A stretch of DNA of 64,000 bases, taken from NCBI GenBank assembly GCA_021156365.1, contig JAJNDK010000010.1:153092-217091 (forward strand), read 5' to 3'. The stretch comes from Bacteroidota bacterium. Its GTDB lineage: Bacteria; Bacteroidota; Bacteroidia; B-17B0; Aurantibacillaceae. Each line of letters begins with the position of its first letter. Positions within the stretch are counted from its first letter, which is position 1. This document shows, piece after piece, positions 26,829 to 35,513 of this stretch. The notes beneath the pieces were generated by a model. The model did not search any database and was not told where the DNA came from. It saw only the letters and a program-made list of their open reading frames with translations. The position numbers and the translations under genes are program-made.

Positions 26829-27809
26829 TTAGTTGCTGTTGGCCTTTAATTTTTTAATGGCTTCCGTTAGCTTTGGAACGATGGTGAAAGCATCCCCAAC
26901 CACGCCATAATCAGCGGATTTGAAGAAAGGAGCTTCCTTGTCGCTGTTGATCACCACGATCGTTTTGCTTCCGTTAACACCTGCCAGATGCTGGATTGCA
27001 CCTGAGATGCCAATGGCAATATATAAGTTAGGACGGATAGCGATACCTGTTTGTCCTACGTGCTCATGATGCGGTCTCCAGTGCATATCTGCTACCGGGC
27101 GCGAGCAGGCTGTAGTAGCACCGATCACATTTGCCAGTTCTTCGATCATACCCCAGTTCTCAGGACCTTTCATTCCGCGGCCTGCAGAAACTACCAATTC
27201 AGCTTCCGGTAATGGAACCGAGGTTCCGGAAGAGCTGGATTTGGTTTCTTTCACAGTGATCTTCGAAGTACCTACTTCTACCGAAGACTCTTCTACCGTT
27301 GCTTTGTTCTCTCCCAAAGAAACAGGGAATGAATTCGGCAACAGGGAGATAATTTTCACATCACTGTTGATGGAATAGATAGCAGTAGCTTTTCCGGAGA
27401 ATACATTTTTTTTCACTTCCAGTGCGTTGCCGTTCGCTACAGGATAATCCACTGCGCCTGCTACCAGGCCTGCTTTCATTTTGCCTGAAAGACGGGGAGC
27501 AACTGCTTTACCGGTAACATCAAAAGCGAAAACGATCACTTTGCTGTCTTCTGCTTTTGCTACCTGTTCTACAGCAGAAGCGATCAGAGCATTGTCTGCG
27601 TCGTTGTTCAGCGCGGCATTTTTTACCGATACGATCTTTGTAGCGCCGGCTTTTCCGATCTCTTCGAGTTGTGCTGCATCTGCATTGAAAACAACTGCTG
27701 TTGCTGTAGTTCCAAGTGTCTGGGCTATTTTTGCTCCGTAATTGATGCACTCTAAAGATGCTTTTTTTACTTTGCCTTTGTTTATTTCGGTGAATATTAA
27801 AACTGACAT
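26829..27809 (-). CDS. etfA: Electron transfer flavoprotein alpha subunit
   Basis: 326 residues, full length. The C-terminal FAD-binding region has [20 protein letters not shown], the segment [23 protein letters not shown] (quoted only in part by its SRPVAD and VGQTG motifs), and [15 protein letters not shown]. The N-terminal half is a nucleotide-binding alpha/beta domain. With EtfB it forms a soluble FAD/AMP heterodimer. This accepts electrons from acyl-CoA dehydrogenases and passes them to the quinone pool. It lies 50 bp downstream of etfB in the same transcript. Confidence 0.96.
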   Translation of the reverse strand: MSVLIFTEINKGKVKKASLECINYGAKIAQTLGTTATAVVFNADAAQLEEIGKAGATKIVSVKNAALNNDADNALIASAVEQVAKAEDSKVIVFAFDVTGKAVAPRLSGKMKAGLVAGAVDYPVANGNALEVKKNVFSGKATAIYSINSDVKIISLLPNSFPVSLGENKATVEESSVEVGTSKITVKETKSSSSGTSVPLPEAELVVSAGRGMKGPENWGMIEELANVIGATTACSRPVADMHWRPHHEHVGQTGIAIRPNLYIAIGISGAIQHLAGVNGSKTIVVINSDKEAPFFKSADYGVVGDAFTIVPKLTEAIKKLKANSN

Positions 27810-27859
27810 ATCTTAATTTTTTGTTTATTAATTTTTGAATTTTAGATTTCTAAAATTCC

Positions 27860-28603
27860 TTAGATCACTTTTGCTTCAGTGTGTAAGAGGTTCACTAATT
27901 CATCCATGTTGTTCTCATCAATGAATTTGCAGTCTGTGCGGCCTTTGGAAAGCTCGAATGATTTGATGCTGGTGAGTTTGTCATTGCCTGCAGGTTCCAC
28001 CACTGTAATTGGTTTTGTACGGGCTGCCATGATCCCGCGCATGTTCGGGATACGTTGCTCTGCCATACCTTTTGCACAGGAAACAACCATCGGTGTAGTA
28101 CATTCTACTACCTGCGTGCCACCGTCGATATCGTGTTCGATCGTTGCGGTTGTACCATTGAAGTCCATTTTTGTAGCCAATGAAACATAAGCCCAGTCGG
28201 TCATTCCGCCAATCATACCGCCTACGGAAGAGCCGTTGTAGTTGATCGTTTCTTTACCTACCAATACTAATTCATAACCATTGTCTTTGGCATATTTTGC
28301 AATTTGTTCTGCCACAAAATACGCATCAGGGCCTTCTGCATTCACACGGATCGCATCATCAGCACCCAGGGCCAGTCCTTTACGGATCGTAGCTTCACTG
28401 TCAGCAAGACCTACGTGAATAAGGCTCACCTGTGTTGCTTTTCCGGCTTCTTTCAGCTCCAGCGCACGTACCAGTGCATACCACTCATCGTAAGGATTGA
28501 TAATAAAGGTAACACCTGCAGCATTGAATTCAGCACCTCCGTTTGTGAACGAGATCTTCGCCGTTGTATCAGGGACATTACTAATAGCAACTAATATTTT
28601 CAT
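27860..28603 (-). CDS. etfB: Electron transfer flavoprotein beta subunit
   Basis: 247 residues from the ATG at 28601-28603 (MKILVAISNVPDTTAKI). The frame stays open upstream, but those residues are not of the family and a consensus promoter lies inside that stretch. NPYDEWYALVRALELKE, HVGLADSEATIRKGLALGADDAIRV and GKETINYNGSSVGGMI are typical EtfB segments that bind AMP and interact with partner dehydrogenases. First gene of the etfBA operon. Confidence 0.96.
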   Translation of the reverse strand: MKILVAISNVPDTTAKISFTNGGAEFNAAGVTFIINPYDEWYALVRALELKEAGKATQVSLIHVGLADSEATIRKGLALGADDAIRVNAEGPDAYFVAEQIAKYAKDNGYELVLVGKETINYNGSSVGGMIGGMTDWAYVSLATKMDFNGTTATIEHDIDGGTQVVECTTPMVVSCAKGMAEQRIPNMRGIMAARTKPITVVEPAGNDKLTSIKSFELSKGRTDCKFIDENNMDELVNLLHTEAKVI

Positions 28604-28634
28604 TTTGTTGGTTTGGATTAAAAATTGAAGTCTG

Positions 28635-28665
28635 CAAAAATAACAAAAACCCTTTGCCCTGCAAA
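28635..28665 (-). promoter_or_regulatory. Consensus promoter of etfBA
   Basis: On the minus strand, TTTG (28662-28665) is followed after exactly 19 bp by TATTTTTG (28635-28642). This is a full match to the Bacteroidota consensus TTTG-N19-TAnnTTTG. Transcription should start near 28628, some 25 bases before the ATG. Confidence 0.75.
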
Positions 28666-28726
28666 CAAAAAATATACACGAATTATTGGTATTTTCGGGC
28701 CAGAATTCACTCATTTCCAGTATTAC

Positions 28727-29842
28727 ATGCCCAGGATCCTGTTCATTGCTTCCCATCGAGCAAACCGCTCCCCAAGCCAGCGATACCGCTTTGAACAGTA
28801 TATGGATTTTCTTGAAAAGAACGGTTTTCAATGCACTTTGTCACGGATTATCGACGAAAAGGACGATCGTTGGTTTTACAGTGAGGGCAATCTGTTCCGC
28901 AAAGCCCTGATCCTGCTGAAGTCCCTGAGGATCCGTTCGAGGGATAGACGAGCCTATAATAACTACGATATTGTTTTTGTTCAGCGGGAGGCACTGATGA
29001 TCGGATCTTCCTGGTTCGAACGGAAGATCGGCAGAAGCAAAGCAAAATTCCTGTTTGATTTCGATGATTCGATCTGGCTGATGGACACATCGGATGGCAA
29101 CAAAAAATACGAATGGCTGAAGAACCCACAAAAAACTGCTGATAACATCCGGATGGCCGACCTGGTATTTGCCGGGAACGCTTATCTCGCCGGGTATGCA
29201 CGTACCTATAATCCGAACACGCTTATTGTTCCCACCACCATTGATACGGATGTTCACCGGCCTGATCATCGCCTGCGTAACAAAGAAGTGCTTACCATTG
29301 GTTGGAGCGGAAGCAAAACCACGATCAAGCATTTTGAAAGCGCCTTGCCATTCCTGAAAGCATTGAAAGAAAAATACAGGGATCGTATCCGATTTGCCGT
29401 GATGGGAGATCCGGGCTATGAAAACAAAGAATTGGGAATAAAAGGCATTGCCTGGACCGCAGAAACAGAAGTCGGGATATTGAATTCCTTCGACATTGGT
29501 ATTATGCCTCTGCCGGAAGATGAATGGGCCAAAGGGAAGTGCGGACTGAAAGGTCTGTCGTATATGGCCTGTGAAGTGCCCGCAGTGATGTCGCCGGTGG
29601 GTGTGAACACGGATATTATCCGGAACAGAGAAAACGGAATGCTTGCTGCTACCGATGAGGAATGGATTGCAGCACTTTCGGAGCTTATTGAGAATACTGC
29701 ACTGCGCCTGGAGATGGGAAGGAAAGCAAGACAAACCGTGTTGGAAAAGTATAGTGTGGAAGCGAATAAACGATTGTACCTGGAGAGTCTGAGGGGTTTG
29801 TTAGCTGACCAGACGCGGATTACGCAGATTTCACAGATATAG
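28727..29842 (+). CDS. Glycosyltransferase (GT4/GT-B type)
   Basis: 371 residues from the ATG at 28727 (MPRILFIASHRANRSPSQRY). The upstream extension overlaps the etfB promoter and is unlikely to be translated. The GT-B layout is visible: an N-terminal acceptor domain, then GWSGSKTTIKHF (donor-domain start) and the C-terminal FDIGIMPLPEDEWAKGKCGLK with the GLK-SYMA segment. The conserved E-x7-E-like region is DEWAKGKCGL. It probably builds surface polysaccharide, with unknown sugar. The last residues (TRITQISQI) are encoded by an ACGCGGATTACGC-type repeat, so the native C-terminus may have been altered by it. Confidence 0.88.
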   Translation: MPRILFIASHRANRSPSQRYRFEQYMDFLEKNGFQCTLSRIIDEKDDRWFYSEGNLFRKALILLKSLRIRSRDRRAYNNYDIVFVQREALMIGSSWFERKIGRSKAKFLFDFDDSIWLMDTSDGNKKYEWLKNPQKTADNIRMADLVFAGNAYLAGYARTYNPNTLIVPTTIDTDVHRPDHRLRNKEVLTIGWSGSKTTIKHFESALPFLKALKEKYRDRIRFAVMGDPGYENKELGIKGIAWTAETEVGILNSFDIGIMPLPEDEWAKGKCGLKGLSYMACEVPAVMSPVGVNTDIIRNRENGMLAATDEEWIAALSELIENTALRLEMGRKARQTVLEKYSVEANKRLYLESLRGLLADQTRITQISQI

Positions 29843-30058
29843 ATTTAACCCTGTTTGAAGATGTTTTTTTCGATCTTATTTTAATAGCGTTCCACAATTC
29901 ATTGAAGTCAGGATTGCCATCGAATAATTCAGCTTGCACTGTACCTTTGCTGCGTTTTATACTTTTTTTCATGGTTCAATGAATTTAATAAATTAAGATT
30001 GATTTTAATTGCATTAACAAAATCGTATTGATCAGCGCCATCAGTGAAATCCGTGTCT
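29811..30058. repeat. Imperfect inverted-repeat element, ACGGATTTCAC family
   Basis: The left arm 29811-29838 and right arm 30031-30058 are inverted copies matching at 20 of 28 positions (consensus AGACRCGGATT followed by CxCxGAT units). They enclose about 190 bases. The left arm overlaps the 3' end of the glycosyltransferase gene and the 3' end of a small opposite-strand frame. Repeats of this composition are scattered in Bacteroidota genomes. Confidence 0.65.
29820..29972 (-). CDS. Small open frame (50 codons) inside the repeat element
   Basis: The ATG at 29970-29972 opens a 50-residue basic frame (MKKSIKRSKGTVQAELFDGN, then PDFNELWNAIKIRSKK). It ends inside the left repeat arm, whose translation gives VKSISVKSA. 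The middle is plausible as protein, and the composition recalls small DNA-binding or antitoxin-like proteins, but no family is recognisable. It overlaps the convergent glycosyltransferase gene by 23 bp. It may be a remnant or a real small gene. Confidence 0.35.
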   Translation of the reverse strand: MKKSIKRSKGTVQAELFDGNPDFNELWNAIKIRSKKTSSNRVKSISVKSA

Positions 30059-30156
30059 AAACTTATACATCTGTTCTAAATTTACAATATTTATAGTTTG
30101 ACTTCGTTAGTTTTTAAACATAAACAGCCTTTTTTGACTATTTTTGAATCCTTGTT

Positions 30157-30666
30157 TTGAAAGCACTGATCTACATATTCCTGTCATCACCCTTCTTCCT
30201 GATGTTTTCCTGCGGGGGAGTGAAGTACAGCTTCAAGGGGATCTCCATTCCTCCAGAAGCGAAGACGATTTCTGTGGTTTATTTTCAGAACAACGCAACG
30301 ATGGCGAACCCGGTAGAAGCGCAGAAATTCACCGAAAAGCTGCGGGATATGGTTTCTTCGCAAACGAACCTGGCACTCACCAAACAGAACGGCGACCTGC
30401 AATTTGAAGGATATATAGCTGATTACAGTGTGGCACCTGTTGCGATCCAAAGTACGGATCAGGCGGCCCTGAACAGGCTCACGGTAACGATACATGTGAA
30501 ATACACAAGCAAGCTGGAGCCTGCCAAAAATTTCGAACAGAACTTTCAGCGCTTTTATGATTATAGCAGTACAAAAACCCTGACGGAGATAGAGACAACA
30601 GCGCTGGAGGAAATAAACAGGCAGATCAGTGAGGATATTTTTCAGCGTGCATTTAATAACTGGTAA
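30157..30666 (+). CDS. lptE: LptE-family LPS-assembly lipoprotein
   Basis: 169 residues starting at TTG 30157; an in-frame stop 10-12 bases upstream and no ATG make this the only start. The lipobox FLMFSC (Cys19) marks a lipoprotein. The body has YSFKGISIPPEAKTISVVYF and a closing helix EEINRQISEDIFQRAFNNW, the hallmarks of Bacteroidota LptE-type proteins. They plug the LptD barrel that places LPS in the outer leaflet. It is first of an lptE-TPR-secG run that is widely conserved in the phylum. A -7-like TATTTTTG lies at 30139-30146. Confidence 0.88.
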   Translation: MKALIYIFLSSPFFLMFSCGGVKYSFKGISIPPEAKTISVVYFQNNATMANPVEAQKFTEKLRDMVSSQTNLALTKQNGDLQFEGYIADYSVAPVAIQSTDQAALNRLTVTIHVKYTSKLEPAKNFEQNFQRFYDYSSTKTLTEIETTALEEINRQISEDIFQRAFNNW

Positions 30667-30669
30667 ACG

Positions 30670-31758
30670 ATGACCATCAACCAATTCACAGAGCTTATGC
30701 GGCATCCGGAACAGGCGGAGCAGGCGCATATTGCCGGGTTGGAAAAGATCAGCAAACAGTATCCCTATTTCCAGTCGGCTAAGTTGTTGCTGGCAAAAGC
30801 GCTGCACAATACAAACGATGCGGGCTTTTACAATTTCCTGAAAGAAGCATCCATTACTGCGGCAGACAGGAAAGTTCTGTTTGAGCTCATCAACAGTAGC
30901 AGGAAAGCAGCTGTTAAACAGCAAGAAAAACCGGTCAGCGAAAAAAAACCTGTTGCCACAGAGGTTCCTGTTGTAGAAAAAGAACAAAAGACAGACCCCG
31001 CAGCGCAGAAGAAAAAAGAAGAGATCATTCACGGGATCATATTTACCAGCAATCTGCCGCTTGGCAAACGCAAAGAAACATTTTACCAGCCCGATATATC
31101 CGAAGCTACAGGCACGGAGAAAAATACGGAAAGCACCCGGAATGAGGAACCGGTAGAAAAACTGAAAGTGGGCCGCTATGTGATCCCGCCTAAGAAGGAA
31201 AGCCTCGAAGATCTGGCAAAAAATTACCTGGTAACGGCTTTTGTGGAGAAGGACCTGCTGAAAGTAACAGAGATCAATGATTCGGATAACAACCGGAAGA
31301 AAAAGGAAGAAAAACAGGAGGAGGAAGTAAAAGAGCCGCAATCTTTTTCCGACTGGCTGAAAGAATTGAACAAAGAACGGGCGCGGCAGGAGGAAGAGCA
31401 GGAAAACCATCCTCAGCCTAAGATGAAAGCAGAGCAGGAACCTGATCCTGTAAGCAAAACAGAGCCATTGGATGAGCAGGCAGCTGCAAAAACCGATAAA
31501 AAAGCCATTATTGATAAGATCATCACCGAGCAGCCAAGAATTTCGAAGCTGAAAACGGATAAAAACTTCTTTTCTTCCACTTCCAAAGCCAAAATGGGGG
31601 TAGTGGAGGATGAAAACCTTGTAAGTGAGACACTTGCAAAAATTTATGCCATGCAGGGCAATATTCCGAAGGCAATCCGGGCGTATGAAATATTAAGTTT
31701 GAAATTTCCCGAAAAAAGTGTTTACTTTGCATCCCTTATTAAAGAACTAAAAAAATAA
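30670..31758 (+). CDS. Charged linker protein with C-terminal TPR (between lptE and secG)
   Basis: 362 residues, no signal peptide. The N-terminus (TINQFTELMRHPEQAEQ) and the helix pair around YPYFQSAKLLLAKALHN form one helical module. The middle is very rich in Lys, Glu and Pro and probably disordered. The end LVSETLAKIYAMQGNIPKAI, followed by a YEILSLKFPEKS segment, is one TPR unit. This gene is found between lptE and secG in many Bacteroidota, but its job is unknown; linkage suggests envelope biogenesis. It starts 3 bp after lptE and ends 6 bp before secG. Confidence 0.82.
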   Translation: MTINQFTELMRHPEQAEQAHIAGLEKISKQYPYFQSAKLLLAKALHNTNDAGFYNFLKEASITAADRKVLFELINSSRKAAVKQQEKPVSEKKPVATEVPVVEKEQKTDPAAQKKKEEIIHGIIFTSNLPLGKRKETFYQPDISEATGTEKNTESTRNEEPVEKLKVGRYVIPPKKESLEDLAKNYLVTAFVEKDLLKVTEINDSDNNRKKKEEKQEEEVKEPQSFSDWLKELNKERARQEEEQENHPQPKMKAEQEPDPVSKTEPLDEQAAAKTDKKAIIDKIITEQPRISKLKTDKNFFSSTSKAKMGVVEDENLVSETLAKIYAMQGNIPKAIRAYEILSLKFPEKSVYFASLIKELKK

Positions 31759-31764
31759 GTAGTT

Positions 31765-32109
31765 ATGAATATATTGTCGATTTTGATATTAATTGTGTGT
31801 GTGCTGTTAGTGTTGGTAGTACTGGTTCAGAATTCCAAAGGTGGTGGTTTGGCAAGTGGTTTTTCTTCCAACAACCAGATCATGGGTGTTCGCAGAACAA
31901 CAGATTTCCTTGAAAAAGCTACCTGGGGACTTGCCGGTGCATTGTTAGTGCTTTCATTAATGGCGGCTCCTAAGTCAGTTGCTGTAGACGAGAACGGACA
32001 ACAAACAGCTACATCTGCCACACAGCAGAATGCAAATCCGAACATGGGAAATAATGCAGCTAAACCGGTTGCTACTCCAACTGCTCAGACTCCTCCTGCA
32101 GGAAAATAA
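31765..32109 (+). CDS. secG: Preprotein translocase subunit SecG
   Basis: 114 residues. Two transmembrane helices (about 3-21 and 50-67) enclose the conserved cytoplasmic loop LVQNSKGGGLASGF, followed by a second family motif in TTDFLEKATWGLA. A low-complexity Gln/Asn/Ala/Pro tail follows, common in Bacteroidota SecG. It supports the SecYE channel during export. Last in the lptE-TPR-secG operon, with a terminator behind it. Confidence 0.95.
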   Translation: MNILSILILIVCVLLVLVVLVQNSKGGGLASGFSSNNQIMGVRRTTDFLEKATWGLAGALLVLSLMAAPKSVAVDENGQQTATSATQQNANPNMGNNAAKPVATPTAQTPPAGK

Positions 32110-32127
32110 CTGAAAATATTTTTACGG

Positions 32128-32153
32128 ATCCCTGCTATGTAAATGGCAGGGAT
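32128..32153 (+). terminator. Terminator after secG
   Basis: ATCCCTGC pairs with GCAGGGAT around a 10-nt loop, followed by TTTTTTG. Confidence 0.85.
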
Positions 32154-32205
32154 TTTTTTGTGCTCCCTCTTTATGTTATACGATTAAAAAGAGCGCTATG
32201 CAGAT

Positions 32206-32961
32206 CTACTCCTTTTTCCTTTTTTTCTTCTTTACCGGTTTCTTCGGTTTACTGTCTTCTTCTTCTTCCTCATATTTATCATAGTCCAGCTTACCGCCCC
32301 AGAATCGCATCTGCTGCAGGCACCAGGCTTTGCGCCCCTGCACATAGGTACCGCCTGTCTTTTTTCCGTACACGCGCGGATTGGGTAAAAGAACGGCAAG
32401 TGTAGCCGCTTCTTCTTTGGTAAGCTTGCTGGCATGCTTGTGAAAATAATGCTGCGCTGCTGCTTCTGCACCGTAGATCCCGTCGCCGAACTCGATCACG
32501 TTGAGGTACGCTTCCATGATGCGCTCCTTGCTCCAGAATGTTTCTATAAGCAGGGTGAAGTATGCTTCAAATGCTTTGCGTACATAATTTCTTCCGTCCC
32601 ATAAAAAAACATTTTTAGCGGTCTGCTGGCTGATGGTGCTTCCGCCCCGCATACGTTTTCCTTTATCATTGTTGATCATGGCTTTTTTCAAGGCTTTGAA
32701 ATCGAACCCATAATGCATGAGGTAATTCTGGTCCTCGCAGCACACCACGGCTAACTGCAGGTGTGGACTGATCTCTTCCAGCGGCACCCAGTCTTTATCG
32801 AGCTTCATTTCCTTTCCATCCATCTTTTGCTGAACGCATCTTTTCAGCATGAAAGGTGTGAATGGAATTGGAGCCCAGCGGAAAATAATGGTAGAAACGA
32901 CCGTCACGATCAGGAACCACATCACCGATTTCCATAAAATTCGCCAAATCTTTCTGAGCAT
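32206..32961 (-). CDS. mtgA: Monofunctional peptidoglycan transglycosylase
   Basis: 251 residues from the ATG at 32959-32961 (MLRKIWRILWK). One N-terminal membrane anchor (about 12-30) precedes a GT51 domain with CCEDQNYLMHYGFD (catalytic Glu in the ED-x-x-F/Y motif), RMRGGSTISQQTAKN, KERIMEAYLNVIEFG and YGAEAAAQHYF. It polymerises lipid II into glycan strands without a transpeptidase domain. The C-terminus is a long Lys/Glu tail not part of the enzyme fold. Confidence 0.95.
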   Translation of the reverse strand: MLRKIWRILWKSVMWFLIVTVVSTIIFRWAPIPFTPFMLKRCVQQKMDGKEMKLDKDWVPLEEISPHLQLAVVCCEDQNYLMHYGFDFKALKKAMINNDKGKRMRGGSTISQQTAKNVFLWDGRNYVRKAFEAYFTLLIETFWSKERIMEAYLNVIEFGDGIYGAEAAAQHYFHKHASKLTKEEAATLAVLLPNPRVYGKKTGGTYVQGRKAWCLQQMRFWGGKLDYDKYEEEEEDSKPKKPVKKKKRKKE

Positions 32962-33030
32962 GCCCAAAATTAGGTAATTTCGAAGCCCGGATGCCGGCAA
33001 GGGCTGGCAGTAATTAACATTTGAGTTTTA

Positions 33031-33531
33031 ATGAAAAGCGGTAAACGTATCGGAATATTTTTGATTGCAGTGCTGGCGGGCCTGTTAGGGCTGTACATGT
33101 ACAAAAAATACCGGGTGGCTCCTTCTATTTCCTTGCTGAAACAGGAAGTAATAGATGCTGCCGGAAAGAAAAGCACACTGGAAACGTATAATGGAAAAGC
33201 GCTGATCATTTCCTATTATGCATCCTGGTGCGGCGATTGCATCAAAGAGCTGAAAGAGCTGAATGCAATTAAAGATACCGCCCTGCCGAATGTTACAGTG
33301 GTATGTATTACGGATGAGACGGCAGAAAAGCTGATCAATTTTCAAACGAGCAGAAAATTCCCTTTTGAGTTTTACCGCATCGCCCGGCCTTTTTCGGACA
33401 TCGGTGTTCATACGATCCCCGTTACTTACCTGCTGAACAAAAAAGGAGAAGTGATCTACAATAAAGTGGGAGCGGTGAAATGGAAGGATGCTTCTTTCCG
33501 TGAATATGCCAAAAAACTGCTCGGCAACTAA
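33031..33531 (+). CDS. Membrane-anchored thioredoxin-like (TlpA/ResA-type) protein
   Basis: 166 residues. An N-terminal anchor (about 6-24) is followed by a thioredoxin-fold domain with the active site ASWCGDCIKE (CGDC instead of CGPC) and the cis-Pro segment VHTIPVTYLL. Orientation and the TlpA-like strand order suggest a periplasmic thiol-disulphide reductase. The GD between the cysteines would shift redox potential away from that of thioredoxin. It is divergent from mtgA with only about 70 bases between them. Confidence 0.88.
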   Translation: MKSGKRIGIFLIAVLAGLLGLYMYKKYRVAPSISLLKQEVIDAAGKKSTLETYNGKALIISYYASWCGDCIKELKELNAIKDTALPNVTVVCITDETAEKLINFQTSRKFPFEFYRIARPFSDIGVHTIPVTYLLNKKGEVIYNKVGAVKWKDASFREYAKKLLGN

Positions 33532-33611
33532 CTTACCGATGATTTAAGCTCTTTTACCTTCGATGTTTTTCTGCCCGCCTAATTATAGACATCCATGCTT
33601 TTTTTTAAAAC

Positions 33612-33619
33612 TATCTTTG
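33612..33619 (+). promoter_or_regulatory. -7 element of the MFS gene promoter
   Basis: TATCTTTG matches TAnnTTTG, 36 bases before the ATG at 33655. No clear TTTG is present at the -33 position. Confidence 0.4.
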
Positions 33620-33654
33620 CATTTTAATTTTAATACAAGCGTTTTCATCACAAT

Positions 33655-34938
33655 ATGAGTCAGGCATCCGCTATCAAAACCAAACAAGCTTTTAGCAAAT
33701 ACCAGGTATTTGTGATCGCTATATTAGCTATTCTCCAGTTCACCGTAGTACTTGATTTTATGGTGCTTTCGCCATTAGGGGAAATATTGCTGAAAAAATT
33801 AAGTATCGATGATGATCAATTTACGGGTGTCGTTTCAGCGTATGGGATCAGTGCGGGTATTTCCGGTTTTTTGACCGCAGCTTTTGCCGATAAATTCGAT
33901 CGTAAAAAATTATTGCTTTTCTTTTATGCAGGTTTTATTGTCGGTACGCTGTTTTGCGGTTTGGCTCCCGATTACGGATCACTGATGGCAGCCCGTATTT
34001 TCACCGGTGTTTTCGGAGGTGTATTGTCTTCTATTTCTTTCGCCATCATTACCGATCTTTTCGAAATGCAGCAGCGCGGAAGAGTGATGGGATTTGTACA
34101 AATGGCTTTTGCAGCCAGCCAGGTACTGGGGATCCCGATCGGTTTGTACCTTGCTAATAAATTTCACTGGCATGTTCCTTTCCTGATGATCGTTGGCTTT
34201 AGTGCAGTGGTGTTCGTGATCCTTGTTATGAAACTGAAACCGGTTACAGATCACCTCCAGCTTACCGATCGGCCGAAACCATTGCAGCATATGATCAAGA
34301 CGATATCCAACAGACGTTATATTACCGGCTTCCTGGGGACCGTATTGCTGGCAACCGGTGGTTTTATGCTGATGCCTTTGGGTGCTGCGTTCAGTGTGAA
34401 TAATTTAAAGATCACGAATGACCAGCTGACCATTGTATATTTTGCAACAGGTATTTCTTCCATGATCTTCGGACCGCTTATCGGTAAATTGAGTGACAGC
34501 CTGGGTAAATTCCGCATTTTTGCGATCGGCTCGGTTATCACCATGATCATGGTATATATCTATACCAATCTCGGTGCTACTCCTTTGTGGCAGGTGATCA
34601 CGGTGAATATCCTTTTATTTGCCGGTGTCACTTCCCGTATGATCTCTGCCCAGGCTTTGATGTCGGGTGTTCCTGCTCCCCGGGACCGTGGCGCTTTCAT
34701 GAGTGTGAATTCTTCTATCCAGTATCTTTCCGGTGGTATTGCTTCTATCCTCGCTGGCAAGCTGGTGTTCCAGGATAAAGTAACAGGTGAATTCCAGCAT
34801 TATGAGCGGATCGGTTACGTTGTGATCGCCAGCATGATCGTGTGTGCACTGATGATGTGGTTCATCAACCGCATGGTGAACCGTAAACAACCCGATCTGA
34901 AAACGATGGTGAAGCAGGAAGCGGCCCTGACGGAGTAA
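33655..34938 (+). CDS. MFS transporter (drug or sugar efflux type)
   Basis: 427 residues with twelve hydrophobic segments. The loop after helix 2 has the MFS motif A: FADKFDRKKLLLF (G/AxxxDrxGRkkxl). ARIFTGVFGGVLSSIS and the motif C-like region MAFAASQVLGIPIGLYLA suggest an antiporter-type exporter. The half-repeat after the central loop contains IGKLSDSLGKFRIF, the second motif A. The substrate cannot be told. It stands alone, with a short 13-bp gap to the convergent next gene. Confidence 0.9.
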   Translation: MSQASAIKTKQAFSKYQVFVIAILAILQFTVVLDFMVLSPLGEILLKKLSIDDDQFTGVVSAYGISAGISGFLTAAFADKFDRKKLLLFFYAGFIVGTLFCGLAPDYGSLMAARIFTGVFGGVLSSISFAIITDLFEMQQRGRVMGFVQMAFAASQVLGIPIGLYLANKFHWHVPFLMIVGFSAVVFVILVMKLKPVTDHLQLTDRPKPLQHMIKTISNRRYITGFLGTVLLATGGFMLMPLGAAFSVNNLKITNDQLTIVYFATGISSMIFGPLIGKLSDSLGKFRIFAIGSVITMIMVYIYTNLGATPLWQVITVNILLFAGVTSRMISAQALMSGVPAPRDRGAFMSVNSSIQYLSGGIASILAGKLVFQDKVTGEFQHYERIGYVVIASMIVCALMMWFINRMVNRKQPDLKTMVKQEAALTE

Positions 34939-34951
34939 GCTTTCCGTTGAT

Positions 34952-35473
34952 TTATTTCTTTTTCCTGTAATACGTATGCCGGACAGAATGATATTTCCTG
35001 TTCTCAATCGTATGTACTTTGCCGTCGTATATGACGAGCGTATCTGCGCTGAGTTTGTCGATAAAGTATTCGGATTTGAGCTTGTTGCCGTAATTCAGTA
35101 CCATGGACCCGCTCACCGAATCGTTTTTTGAAAAGTGCAGAACCGGGAAAAACGTATCGATCAATTTACTGCTGTCTCTGTAGCTCCTGCATTTCAAGTC
35201 CTTCAGCACATTGGTTTTCCGCATGTTTATTACGACGGGAGAATTGATCTTCATATCCTTTGCATCCTTGCACTCGCTGAAGATCATTTTATAAACCGGG
35301 CAATGCGTATCGGAAGGGATCTGTTTTTCCTTTCCATCTATGAGCGAAAATTGGTAGATCCATTCACCTTTTAGATCGTTCCGTATGGATGCGGGATCCA
35401 CACTCAGAAAAGCAACAGCAGGAGCAAAGCTCATCAGTGAAAAGACAAACAAATGTCGCAAACTTTTTTTCAT
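34952..35473 (-). CDS. Secreted protein with lipocalin-like features
   Basis: 173 residues. A signal peptide (MKKSLRHLFVFSLMSFAPAVA) is followed by a mature beta-rich chain opening with DLKGEWIYQFSLIDGKE. That W-x-Y/F opening is seen in lipocalin-like domains of Bacteroidota. Two cysteines (THCPVYK and FSECKDAK) might bridge. The C-terminus HTYYRKKK is basic. No specific function is recognisable. It is monocistronic. Confidence 0.6.
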   Translation of the reverse strand: MKKSLRHLFVFSLMSFAPAVAFLSVDPASIRNDLKGEWIYQFSLIDGKEKQIPSDTHCPVYKMIFSECKDAKDMKINSPVVINMRKTNVLKDLKCRSYRDSSKLIDTFFPVLHFSKNDSVSGSMVLNYGNKLKSEYFIDKLSADTLVIYDGKVHTIENRKYHSVRHTYYRKKK

Positions 35474-35513
35474 GATTGCCTTTTAATAAAACAGGAAGAA
35501 ATTACTATTGCTT

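Noticed and set aside
28841..29734. 297-codon open frame on the minus strand
   Set aside because: Antisense shadow of the glycosyltransferase gene; no family features.
30187..31410. 407-codon open frame on the minus strand
   Set aside because: Antisense to lptE and the TPR gene, with low-complexity Phe/Leu-rich content caused by the Lys/Glu-rich sense strand.
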